A stretch of DNA of 64,000 nucleotides, from positions 11,536,501-11,600,500 of the forward strand of contig NC_088309.1 in the NCBI RefSeq assembly GCF_910592395.1. The letters run 5' to 3'. This DNA comes from Lineus longissimus. Its lineage: Eukaryota > Nemertea > Pilidiophora > Heteronemertea > Lineidae. The position numbers and the translations under genes were made by a program. Below are positions 53,710 through 63,602 of this stretch, one piece after another. The notes beneath the pieces were generated by a model. That model made no database searches and was not told the origin of the DNA. It was given only the letters and a program-made list of their open reading frames with translations. Within the stretch, counting starts at the first letter, position 1; every line of letters begins with the position of its first letter.

Positions 53710-55086
53710 ATTATTAAATTATTAAAGCATATTTTTAGGTGCCTTTATCAACAAATTGCTGAAAGGCACCTTACAATCTAAGAAACAATGTGCTCGAAGT
53801 ACTAAAATACAGCAATAAAACAATAAAACAATTCAGGACCACATGATTAAAAACGGATTAAAAAATAGGCTCATTGAAAAAGATAGGTTTTCAATGCATT
53901 CTTGAAGATACCCAGGTCAGCTGTCGATCGGATGGACAGAGGAAGCTCATTCCACAGCCTTGGAGCCGAAGCCTCAAAAGATCTCCCTCCACAGACCGTC
54001 CTATGGCGGGGGACCTTGAGTTTATACTCCCCGCAGAGCGGAGTGCTCTGCCAGGCCTGCGGAAGGAAACCAACTCCGAGATGTAAGGAGGGGCTGTTGA
54101 ACGAAGGGCTCGAAAGGTATGGATGAGAACTTTGTACCGGATCCTAAACTTCACGGGCAACCAATGTAGGTCGATCAGTACAGGTGTTATGTGGTCAGAC
54201 TTTTTAGTACGAGTGATCAAACGTGCCGAGGCGTTTTGAACTTTCTGTAGGGATTGCACCAGTTGACCTGAGACACCATCAAGAAGAGCATTGCAGTAGT
54301 CGAGTCTAGATGTTACCAGACCATTGACAAGTGACTTGGTTGCATCGGCAGGCAAATAACTCCTCAATCTACCAATGTTCCGGAGGTGGAAGAAGGCAGG
54401 AACGAGCAACAGAGTTCACCTGCCTCTCCATGGTGAGGTGCTGGTCAAAGATAACTCCCAGGTTGCGAACTGCTGTACTCGGTTCAGTGCTGCAACCATT
54501 AACAGAAACTGAGATGTGATAAATGGCCTGGCCTCCACGCAGGGTGCACATCATCACTTCTGTCTTATCACCGTTTTGTTTTAGAAAGTTTGAGCTCATC
54601 CATTTGCTGATGGCTTTAAGGCATTTCTCGAGGTTGTGGACAGCTTTGTTTTGAATCACCAGATCTTTTTTTGGGAAAGAAAATGTAGAGATGTGTATCA
54701 TCAGCGTACATATGGTAGTCCAGGCCATGCATCTGAATAAGAGTACCCAGGGGTTTAGTGTATATCGTGTATAACTTCGGTCCAAGAACCGACCCCTGAG
54801 GAACGCCATATTTGAGCTTGCTGCTGTCTGATGCCTGACCGGAAAGTACCACTGATTGATAACGGTCCTGTACATAGGAATCAAACCAATCGAGAGCACC
54901 CTCAATGCCATAGCGCTGCCTTAGGCGGTTGATGAGGGTGGCATGGTCGATGGTGTCAAAAGCTGCCGAAAGATCGAGCATCACCAATACAGCACTATCA
55001 CCCCTATCCATAGCTTTGAGAATGTCGGACTGAACCCGGAGAGTGCCGTTTCAGTAGACCGGAACTTTGTGTACGCACTCTGATGT
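53710..55086 (-). pseudogene. 5'-truncated L2/CR1-like LINE
   Basis: On the minus strand, 55011-54616 has VLVMLDLSAAFDTIDHATLI, GVPQGSVLGPKLYTIY and MYADDTHLYI (RT catalytic core). Another frame (54911-54369) continues with KAISKWMSSNFLKQNGDKTE and RNLGVIFDQHLTM. A third (54409-53891) ends with SRLDYCNALLDG, LQKVQNASARLI and LIDLHWLPV, all hallmark words of CR1/L2/Jockey elements. The 3' end has a stem-loop (AGGTGCCTTTA 53737-53747 with GAAAGGCACCT 53761-53771) and an AATAATTTAATAAT tail. It starts abruptly within RT at 55077 (AYTKFRSTETAL). Frameshifts make it inactive. Confidence 0.85.
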
Positions 55087-55570
55087 AGACTGCAAATAAA
55101 TGGAAACTCTGGTGTAGACTGCAAATAAATGGAAACTGAATAGCAAAGGAAAAGAAATCATCCCGATGTTATGGACCACGCTAAGCTGGTTCTAGTATAT
55201 TTATATTCCTTCTAGAAAGTCAATATTGAAACTGATAAATAGGTTAAGCATGTTTTTTTGCAAATTTATTATAAGTAAAATTAATTTAAAAAATGAATTT
55301 TTTTTAGAATGATTTAGGTATGATTAAGACTCAATCATTACTCTGGTAAGTACCTCTGGCCAGAACGATATGAAAAACGGTTCAGCAAACGTTTAAGAAT
55401 GATTTCAGTTACGAAAAGTTGATTGCCTCGCTCAATTTTCGAGGAACGGTAAGTTTCGGGAATGGCAGGTGAAATGCTGTGCTCTTGGGAGACTATTTTA
55501 TTATGATTGATTTCTTTATAGAAGTATTCAAACGTTTTTGATTAATCTGGGAAAAAATAAAATACAATTT

Positions 55571-55777
55571 TTATTTCGTCGGATCATTAATGGGATCATT
55601 TCGCACATGCAATAGACGGCGCAGATTGCAGCCTGTTTGAAAGATTGACACCAGCAGCCCACGCATACCTGGCAACTCTCCTTGATAAAAGACATTATGC
55701 GTGGCCATCAGCCAACTTGGTGTCGCCCACCCATCGTCAATTCCATCGGAACATGTCGGATTGCAACAAATGACCAT
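55571..55777 (-). CDS. Minus-strand ORF kept between U1 and U3 (second copy)
   Basis: Nearly the same 68-codon frame as 31197-31406 (WATPSWLMATHNVFYQGELP), with a different C-end. It pairs with 55799-56032 on the same strand (YEWDRLLVLCLAPEALNQEL). Hypothetical. Confidence 0.25.
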   Translation of the reverse strand: MVICCNPTCSDGIDDGWATPSWLMATHNVFYQGELPGMRGLLVSIFQTGCNLRRLLHVRNDPINDPTK

Positions 55778-55798
55778 GTGCCAAACATCTAGTGGGAC

Positions 55799-56032
55799 TT
55801 AGTTTGAATATTTAGGAACAGTCATAGATCCGTGAAACTGACGTATATGAAGCTCTTGATTCAATGCCTCAGGCGCGAGACACAACACGAGCAGCCTGTC
55901 CCACTCATAATTTTCCAAGCCCGAGAGCGTAAGCACCATGTGTTCGCCATGGACGCTCCGATAAAAATTCGTACAGGAATTTAAGACAGCTGCTGTCAAA
56001 AATGTAAATTCGTTAAAAGAAACCAGACACAA
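55799..56032 (-). CDS. Second minus-strand ORF kept between U1 and U3 (second copy)
   Basis: Counterpart of 31428-31628. The few amino-acid changes are GKHMV to GEHMV, FHESM to FHGSM and YLN to YSN. No family is recognised. Confidence 0.25.
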   Translation of the reverse strand: MCLVSFNEFTFLTAAVLNSCTNFYRSVHGEHMVLTLSGLENYEWDRLLVLCLAPEALNQELHIRQFHGSMTVPKYSN

Positions 56033-56116
56033 AAAACGGGCCGGGAAAAATTATGGGTGGAAGAGTGCCGTGCGGTCATATTATTGTTTTAATACGAAGT
56101 AACTGCGCATTAAAAC

Positions 56117-56275
56117 TTTAATACGCATTGGGGTGTCACACTCAAGTCGGTTTATACCGTTTTCAAACCGCTTTAACAATGCGGTTCTTTAATACGCATC
56201 AAAGACGTCGTTCTGGCCAAGTCACATTGAAGCCGCTTTGGAATTCGTAGTGTGGCGCTTCTAATACGCATTAAG
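56117..56275. mobile_element. Short form of the TAATACGCATT TIR element
   Basis: Same ends as 31756-32682 but lacking the central MYB-coding part, so probably a non-autonomous derivative or the ancestral state before a nested insertion. Confidence 0.55.
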
Positions 56276-56705
56276 CATGGCATTTGCACTCCGCATTCGC
56301 ACAGTGTAACTTCCTCTTCAGTTTCGAGGACAAGAGACATGGGCATAGGGCTCGAATTAAATTTTATCCTATGATAACATCTCCATTTAGTATTTTACAT
56401 ATAGCTAACACAAAACAATCAACCTAAACCGGTTCTACATGTCTTGGGTAGAATTTGTTACATGGTTAGATTCCTTAGCTATTTGGTGAATATTGACCGA
56501 AATGTATTTGCTGTCTACAGAGGATATCTATATCGATGTACACAATTATAGTAGTGTTGAAATTTATGTTCAATTTGTGCACCATACTCAGTATGATCAA
56601 GTACAGCTTGTTTCTGTACGGTGATACTACATGTAGCAAGTCAAATCATTGTCAGTTATCGATTTGATATCAATGGTCTAAGTACTGACAATGAAATCAA
56701 ACCCT

Positions 56706-56903
56706 TTACAAATATTGCATGTTCGTATTATCCAATTCACAATCGTCACAAAGAATATGAATGCTAGATGAATGATTTGAATTGGTTAATGGATATTTTA
56801 TGGTTGTCACCATGCACGACCGTCTTCCTCTGTTGGAGGAAGGAGTGAATATCAGACGTGAGTAGAGAAAGAATGTTTTCGTCTTTCTGTGCACTTGTGC
56901 CAT
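56706..56903 (-). CDS. Small ORF opposite the tandem gene, U4 copy (65 aa)
   Basis: MAQVHRKTKTFFLYSRLIF, TPSSNRGRRSCMV, SSSIHILCDDCELDNTNMQY. Open, with the same start and stop as U2. Confidence 0.35.
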   Translation of the reverse strand: MAQVHRKTKTFFLYSRLIFTPSSNRGRRSCMVTTIKYPLTNSNHSSSIHILCDDCELDNTNMQYL

Positions 56904-57037
56904 ATTAGCCTTGGGAGGCCACTCACGATTTCCTAGTAAGACTTCTTAGATGACTCGTTCTAGTTTTCAAACACCCTTTCAAACGTCACGTTATTTTGCC
57001 CTGCAAATACCTCGCAGTTAAAAGAATTCAGGTCTAG

Positions 57038-57217
57038 TCCAATGCACGGTCTGTTATCTTTAAACAAAGCCCTCTCGCACCAAAGCCTAAATTTCCATTA
57101 CCGTCTTATCGAAGGGTTATCAGCGCAAATCCTTATAACATCGACCCCTACGAAACAGATTTCAAGACGGTCGATATAGACTTAAACTGGCAAGGGCAAA
57201 TCAACGTAATGAACTTG
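57038..57217 (+). CDS. Exon N, U4 copy, open
   Basis: Same edges as U2. In this copy the frame runs on past the donor (AACTTG|GTAAGG) to TAA at 57361 (107 codons in all, with GEPCTDTNKQLSFGLKWCVI), whereas U0, U1 and U2 have stops there. So the exon probably ends at 57217, but a longer terminal form cannot be excluded. Confidence 0.5.
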
Positions 57218-57660
57218 GTAAGGAAAAACTTATCATTTGTTTTCAATGGCGAACCGTGCACTGATACGAACAAACAGCTCTCCTTTGGACTCAAGTGGTG
57301 TGTCATCGTTCGAACGCCTTTTGTTGCTAGAAAACGAAACCTTCATCATGTTTTGATCTAAAATGAAAGAAAATCTATAAATGTACTAGGAATTGGCGGA
57401 ACGCTTAATAGAATGATGTTCACAGCCTTTGGGTAGAGGAGAGGTGAGAAACCTAACTATCTGACAGTACCCTGGAATATGAAACAGCACTTTGCTAGAA
57501 TGAACGGAAACAAGCGAACCTGATTTTCCGAAAGGCTAACAGGCATGACAGGCGAGAGCGAAGAAATCTTTCAATTTTTTGAATTATATTCATTAACCCG
57601 AGTAACGTTTGACCAGTTGGTGTGTTTACTGTATACATGTAGCTCTCATGTGAACTATTT

Positions 57661-57861
57661 ATCAGAAAGGATCACCTTGTATTTCCTTATTTAAACAATC
57701 CGTATGTTTCGATGCCTATTTACATGATAGGGGTTGAATGCCACGGTTATGATTTGGTGATATATTGCATAGAGCTAGTCTTCGATCACATGGGTATATT
57801 TTTATGTCCAATATGGAACGAGGAGAGAAAAGCTGATGGAGTCGTAGAAAGGAGGATCTAA
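57661..57861 (+). CDS. M segment of the tandem gene, U4 copy
   Basis: The frame includes PYVSMPIYMIGVECHGYDL, VIYCIELVFDHMGIFLCPIW and ADGVVERRI, then TAA. Splice edges are unresolved; ATGG|GTATAT is the phase-1 donor candidate. Confidence 0.4.
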   Translation: MRKDHLVFPYLNNPYVSMPIYMIGVECHGYDLVIYCIELVFDHMGIFLCPIWNEERKADGVVERRI

Positions 57862-57962
57862 AGCCTTGGTGTCATTATTGCTTTTCTCTAAGGAATGATG
57901 TAAAAGCAATTTGTCAAACATGATGTGCAAGAAAGGTATGTTTATTTTAACTTACTTATTAG

Positions 57963-58276
57963 CAAACCAACGAAATGCTGTTATGGTTTGGTTTGTTAAT
58001 AAGCATGTTGGCTCCGAACTGTTTGATGATATGTTGTTGAAGGCTGACGGATCAAATATGCATACCATAGCTCTCGGGAATGTTTGTGATGTGCATTTGG
58101 ATGTTCTACTGAATATACTCATTACCCCCAGTGCACGAATCGAAAGCGAGGCATTTTCTGCAGACACCGTAGGGTGCACATCGAGTGAGCGCGTCCAGAG
58201 ATCAGTACATGAAATATTCGGACGAAAAAGCCTGAACACGATTCAACCACTGGGACCTCCGCTCTGTATCGGTTAG
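57963..58276 (+). CDS. Exon P, U4 copy, open
   Basis: The acceptor TTACTTATTAG and donor candidate TCGA|GTGAGC (after 58184) are conserved with U1. Peptide NQRNAVMVWFVNKHVGSELF...; it has lost three codons (SNMHTIALG against SNIYNMHTRALG) in frame. Frame retention with in-frame indels favours coding. Confidence 0.5.
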
Positions 58277-58637
58277 GCTTTCATTTCAAACATGGTGATC
58301 ACGGTGATCAACGTACATGATTTATCCCCTGTATATTGTAGGCTACGCTAGGATTTCGATTTCGCTCAAGTTAATGTAAATTTCTCGTTTTTTCTGCATC
58401 TTTTGACTATATTTTCAAGCCCGTATTGGAGAGTGCATATCAGTGAACACATTCTGTGAGACCATTCTCACGATTGACCTGAATACATTGCTTTAACATC
58501 GAAAATGCGTTGAATTGTACAGATAGACTTCTCACAAATGTTCAAAATATGAAGTGTTTTCATTGACTTACAATGTACGGCCTCCGTGATTAACAATGTG
58601 CACGTGTGCGCATGCTGCACTGTATCACAAATTGCCG

Positions 58638-59471
58638 ATCCAGAAGTATTAAGGTAGCAGGAAGGGTTGGGCGTTTGTGGTTTCTGAGTCAGAGGGGGTT
58701 GGTGTCTGTTGACTGTGCTTTAAGAGAGACTAGGCATGGCGCCAGTCTCTCTTAAAGCACAGTCAAAAGGCATTTGGTCTCAGTATTTGGGTAAGTATAG
58801 AATCAAGGCAGCTCAGAGAGCAATGATTGAACGATGCTGTGGACAAGTCCAAGGATAATGCATCAGTCACGACCAACTTCTCATCAGAAAGCGTCACCAC
58901 CAGCATATTCAATGTTCAGTTCCAACCTGTACCAGTCCAATGCACGCCTGTCATGGTCAGCAGTGGTCAGCTTAGCGCGATATGGAACATTCTTCCGAAC
59001 CTCAAGCGAGGGAAGTCTGCTCATTAGCATATCTCGCGCACTGCTCCTTCTTGTCAAACATCGTAGTGAAATCGTAATGGAAAACGTCTGGCTTTGCGCC
59101 AGACATTGAGACTAATACGTGAAGAACTAATAGGTAAAGAACTTCTACTTGCGCGAGACTGCTGTGATAAATTATCATTGCAGAGACTCCGGTGACGTAC
59201 ACATATATTTTTTACAATCAAAAATGCCCTCAAAAGACGACATGGAATGATTATTTTATTGATATTTCCTACTATATACCTTCCAATATCACTTTATACA
59301 AATAGGTCGGCGTTAGGTCGCATGCTTTTCTTTCCTGGTGACACTATAAAGCAAAATAGTTGCAACCCCGTAAATGCGCTATAAGTCCAATAATAAGTGA
59401 CGGTGACCCGTTATAAATGTTTCGCCAGCTTCGTTTTTTTGCCGCTACGCGGGGCTTTGGGCCCTTGCGTC
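58638..59471 (+). mobile_element. Captured internal fragment of a Ngaro-like element
   Basis: It starts in the last codons of the RT frame (compare 12882) and runs through the hairpin region to 16029-equivalent sequence before the recombinase. It lacks both extra blocks found at 13035-13326 and 13673-15495. Neither end is an element end. The host word GATCAAGCATC is split, with two to four bases of overlap at the joints, so capture by end joining is more likely than transposition. Confidence 0.8.
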
Positions 59472-60253
59472 AAGCATCTAGTGTATGAGGTACCACCTTC
59501 ATTATCTGAACTAACGAAAGTGTACGTAGGTCTATCCATATCGGTGTAGGCTGATCTGTGCATAAGGCACGAAAGTGACCGCATGCATGAGGATCAACTA
59601 CCTCTTTCAAAACAAAGTCGAATTGGTCTAGCAATATTCTGGTATAGCTAGTGGTTTTCAATACTCTCCATCTCTTGTGACGTAGGAGTGAAAACTAACA
59701 CTGAATCCCAGGATGAATATGACTCGGTAAGGTAGAAAAAGGGTGTGATTAAATGGTAGCACGCTAACTGCAAAAGATAAACTATCGTTTCCAAGGCGCA
59801 AAATGGAGTGGATTGCGCAGAGTTGATGAAAAGTGCTTTTCACCTGAATTTTCGTCTGCTCGAGAAAGATGATAGACCATTGCCACGCTCGGGATAAATC
59901 GTGTACGCTGACCACCGTGGGAACGAGAAGATAAATTGACCAAACTATTCGTATAGTTAAAAAATTAAACAACTATCGTTAAAAACGCCATAATATCACC
60001 CTTATTTGTGCGGTTTATCATCAAGAGGGCGGCGATAGGGCAAGGAGTTTCTCGTTCCATGAATAACTCTCACCACTCCAGGAGCATCCAGGAATTATGT
60101 TGGTGTATGATAAAAAATGGCGGCTCATAACATTGGTTTCTGCGGTTCTGTCGTGTCCGACAGCATGAATTGAGAGCAAGAATGAACTCTATATTCTTGT
60201 TAGGAGTGATGTTAATTGATTACCTACAGTGTTTGTCTGACCACAAATTTCAG

Positions 60254-60356
60254 AAGTGTACCAGGATTCCTTGCTGATTGAAATTTCTAACATTCATGCT
60301 CACACCATCTTGACCCTCAAGCACTCCGCCGACCCTGACTCCGTTACACCAATGAG
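60254..60356 (+). pseudogene. Exon E, U4 copy, donor lost
   Basis: VYQDSLLIEISNIHAHTILT...DPDSVTPM is open with an in-frame 9-bp deletion relative to U1. The donor is GAG|GGGAGA instead of GAG|GTGAGA. Unspliced, the frame runs on to 60492 but out of register with exon D (YVEERYQRIQIQWPPI). Confidence 0.5.
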
Positions 60357-60566
60357 GGGAGATAACGGACCGAGTAACTCTGATGATTCAGAGTGTCTCA
60401 CCCCTTCATCCGTAACCATTTGTCCAGTTGCAGTTACGTGGAAGAGCGATATCAACGTATTCAGATCCAATGGCCACCAATTCAAGCAGTGACAGTAGGA
60501 CCGCCTCATCACACTACTATCACTACTATTAATGCATCCCATACTTCAATATTTAAATCTCCCCAG

Positions 60567-60865
60567 CGCCTTTTCTTGGCGGCCTCATCGGAATCATGAC
60601 ATCAACTGATGTACCATCGTTTGAAACCTTCAAACAGCTGTCGAACGGCGAAAATCCCCGGGATCTCCAGTTTGGAACTGTGCTGGTAACGTCCATACTT
60701 GGTTGCGGTGTGTATTGCACCAGTATGAAATATTGTAGCATGTTTTGCTGTCGAGATATACTGGAAATGTCATGTCAACTTTATAGCTGCCTTAGTCCTG
60801 ACCAGATGCCCAGCCACGTGGACGCTTCCCCGGCTATACCAAGACGCCAATATTGGGAAAAGCAG
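60567..60865 (+). CDS. Exon C, U4 copy, open
   Basis: The acceptor CTCCCCAG and donor AAGCAG|GTAAAT are kept. The frame reads PFLGGLIGIMTSTDVPSFET, FGTVLVTSILGCGVYC and CSMFCCRDILEMSC, with an added Cys. It stays open past the donor to 61039, as in U2. Confidence 0.6.
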
Positions 60866-61098
60866 GTAAATATACATGTAGTGGATATATTCGACTACGA
60901 CATTCAATCTTCCAAAATGATGTTTATGGACAAAGCTGGAGCGAGTCTGCTTTGTTCATTGAAAGGAGGACCTGTTCCTGTACAACGTGAACACAGTTGG
61001 CTGGCTTTAATGTTCTTTTTATTCAGATTTAAACCTTGAGATTTTTATTTTTTGCGAGCCGCTCTTCTGTAACAACATCACCCGCATGTCCATGTCTC

Positions 61099-61452
61099 CT
61101 TAAAGGGTAACTCGTGTCAAATTTCACCATATAATGTTTTAGCTATTTTTGACAAATGACTACGTCACTTTTTCATAAATCGGTAAGGTTTTCGAATCGA
61201 AATGCACATTTTCTAGAAATTGATGGTTTAATCCCGCCCGGACGGCTCGCTTCGATGCCGTTGAAATTGCGCTACGCCGACGACGTTTTCGTTGATGTCG
61301 TCACAACATGAACATTTTCGTGGTCGCGGTGGTTTACATTCAGCGATTTTATAATAAATCTAATCAAAAATGGAAAATTTGAGCTTTACATTTGTGTTCA
61401 ACAATTAAAAACGGACGTATTTCCGCAAAGTTGTAAATCACATCATAGTTTA
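61099..61452. other. Insertion in the C-A intron of U4, flanked by TTAA
   Basis: About 350 bases sit between CTCCTTAAAGGG and AGTTTAAGGTTAC, where other units read CTTAAGGTTAC directly. The TTAA duplication resembles piggyBac targets, but I find no inverted ends. No gene is seen. Confidence 0.45.
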
Positions 61453-61718
61453 AGGTTACTTCTAGCAGGTTTTATGGCTGGAGTTTTATGGTTCAGCTAA
61501 AGTCTGATCAGGTTTTGTAGCTGTCGGCCTATAATCACATGTAACATATATATATGTGGTGTGGTTTCGATTCGTGTAGGTGTCATTGATCTATAAAGCT
61601 GACATACTATCATAGGAATACCATAGCAACATTTTGGTAGCTTTTGGGTACCGATGTGAATTTTTTTGAGAAAAAAATGATGGGGTGGATATTGGTCATG
61701 ATTGCAGCAATGAAAAAC

Positions 61719-61777
61719 GGTACCAAGAATCATGGATATCGAAAGGTCATCTTTCGATAACCATGATTCTTGGCACC
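61719..61777. other. Conserved hairpin in the C-A intron, U4
   Basis: GGTACCAAGAATCATGG pairs with CCATGATTCTTGGCACC with one mismatch; the stem and position are as in U1. Confidence 0.75.
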
Positions 61778-61799
61778 ATTAGATATCTTGGCACCCAGG

Positions 61800-62282
61800 G
61801 TCATTTTTAATTGAAAATGAAGTCCATCAGATATGGTACCACATGTCATCTAAATGGAAAATGAGATTCATGAAGTATGGTGCCAAATGTCATGAATGAA
61901 GACGAGATTCATGAAGTTTGTTGCCGTATGTCATGATTGGAAATTAAATTCAGTACAAATGGTGCCAAATGTGATGGACAAAAACGAGTTTTATGAGTAT
62001 GATGTCAATTGTCATGGATAGAAATGAGATTCATTAAGTATGGTGCCAAAATGGCTTGGATGGAAATGAGATTCATGAAGTATGGTGCCATGAGTGGAAA
62101 TGAGATTCATTGAGTATGGTGCCAAATCAATTGAATGGAAATGAGGCTCACTAAGTCAGGTGTCAAATGTCTTGGAAGGTAATATGATTCACTAAGTATG
62201 GCCGTCATGGAAACTGAAATGCCATTAAATATTGTGTGAAGTTGGAAATTGAAAATTTCATCCATGGAAAATATGGTGCCCA
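61800..62282 (+). repeat. 41-bp minisatellite in the C-A intron, U4
   Basis: Same monomer as the other units, with a partial-monomer deletion near 62090 (GGTGCCATGAGTGGAAATG). Confidence 0.8.
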
Positions 62283-62487
62283 CTGACTTAATGGTTGTAA
62301 GAAATATGGGTTTTCTTTTAGTAAGAAGCTCGCTTCATAACTTAGACAGTCTCCATTATGCACTTGCCATACCTGGTTCTTAAAATGAAGGGGGCCTAAA
62401 TGTTAAGGAATCAAGGTACTAATGCAACTTTACTTTTAGCTATACTACTGATCTCTCCTTCTCCCTTAATCGACATGTCTTATTCAG

Positions 62488-63555
62488 AAGGGCTACCTCT
62501 TCAGAAACATTTATGACAAAGGACAGCATCCTCTCGGTTCACATCATCAGTATTTTTACCACACTGGTTTGGATGCTGTAGTGCTGTCTATACCGTTAAA
62601 TTTCCGTTTATCAACTAATAACATATACATATATCGCTTTAGTGCTGATGCTTTACGTTATATATTAGAAAGTAGTTATCTTGTCAAGGAATTGTGGCGC
62701 ATAGTGGGTGAACGGGATCAGGAAATAGTGTGTACATGCGATAAATCAAAAGATAATCCCAAAAGAAAGGTTTCTAAACTGAAAGCCTATCTGACTGATT
62801 ATCTGGGTCAGAATAAGAGAGAATTAACTCTCCCCTATGACGATATAAGTCAAAGGGAGAATTTCAAGAACAGGTCATTTTCCTTGAGAATTTTCGCTTA
62901 TAAAGGATATGTTGTCGTAGTCTGCCAAACAATCTCGAAAAGAATATTGAAAGAAGAGCCTCCTTGGTCAACGGAAAATAAAATTGTCTGCCACTATTTC
63001 TTGTACGAAATCAAGTCTGCTGGTTGGCGTTTAGCGTTGTCATTCATCAGAAAGTTAACGCACTCATCACTGTTTTATATAATGTATCATTATAATGATT
63101 TTGAACACTATTTTGCTGTAGGACATTTGAAATTCGAATGGGACCTGAAGGGTAATTTCCTCATCTTAGACCGGCATCCTCTGCAGCGGGCGCAGACGGT
63201 TCTCGTAACCTTCTCGTGGGACACCAATCTCAGGGAGAAAACAACCCACATTATTGGAAAGTTTTCGTCTGAAACCGAAATCTCTTTACTCAGTTCCAAA
63301 CTACTGGCAGTCCGCGTCAAATCCTTAACAAGCCAGGAAGTGTACTTGCTCGGATATTTACGCCATTTAGCCATAAAGGTGAACAACAAGTCAAACATTT
63401 CGATTGTTGTTCGCACTTCGGTTTGTAATATACCTGGCCAGTACCATTTATTCGTTGATAGGACAAAACAATTGATTGCATGGCCGAAACAGAAGATAAA
63501 ATCTTGTTTTTTCGCCGCTCGTGTGTACGATTCCTTGAGCGATATTTTTTTTTAA
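62488..63555 (+). CDS. Exon A of the tandem gene, U4 copy, intact
   Basis: The acceptor TTATTCAG starts an open frame to the stop, again with its variable patches at the same places (LNFRLSTNN, KSKDNPKRKVSK, SKRILKEEPPWSTENKIV). Its 5' third matches U2 and U3, while the middle (GYVVVVCQTISKRIL, SSLFYIMYHYND) matches U1, so the copy looks mosaic. The C-end runs SLSDIFF, shared with U1. Confidence 0.65.
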   Translation, partial: KGYLFRNIYDKGQHPLGSHHQYFYHTGLDAVVLSIPLNFRLSTNNIYIYRFSADALRYILESSYLVKELWRIVGERDQEIVCTCDKSKDNPKRKVSKLKAYLTDYLGQNKRELTLPYDDISQRENFKNRSFSLRIFAYKGYVVVVCQTISKRILKEEPPWSTENKIVCHYFLYEIKSAGWRLALSFIRKLTHSSLFYIMYHYNDFEHYFAVGHLKFEWDLKGNFLILDRHPLQRAQTVLVTFSWDTNLREKTTHIIGKFSSETEISLLSSKLLAVRVKSLTSQEVYLLGYLRHLAIKVNNKSNISIVVRTSVCNIPGQYHLFVDRTKQLIAWPKQKIKSCFFAARVYDSLSDIFF

Positions 63556-63602
63556 ACTTTGAGTTAATCGGTTTAGTTTTTCTTTTTCAATTTTAAAACT
63601 AG

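Larger units (their letters stand above)
42926..56655 (+). repeat. Tandem gene unit U3
   Basis: The third unit keeps exons C, A and B, but exon N and its surroundings are replaced by about 1.4 kb of unrelated sequence (43160-44570). Exon P is only a damaged start (about 45150-45230) and exon D is broken by a deletion. It carries a hAT-like MITE and an L2/CR1-like LINE after exon B. The A-to-A distance to U4 is 12,046 bp. Confidence 0.8.

Noticed and set aside
53524-53781. 85-codon frame after exon B of U3
   Set aside because: It crosses from unit intergenic sequence into the 3' end of the LINE and is not conserved in other units.
61099-61452. piggyBac-type insertion suggested by flanking TTAA
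   Set aside because: No inverted ends were found, so only an insertion is recorded.
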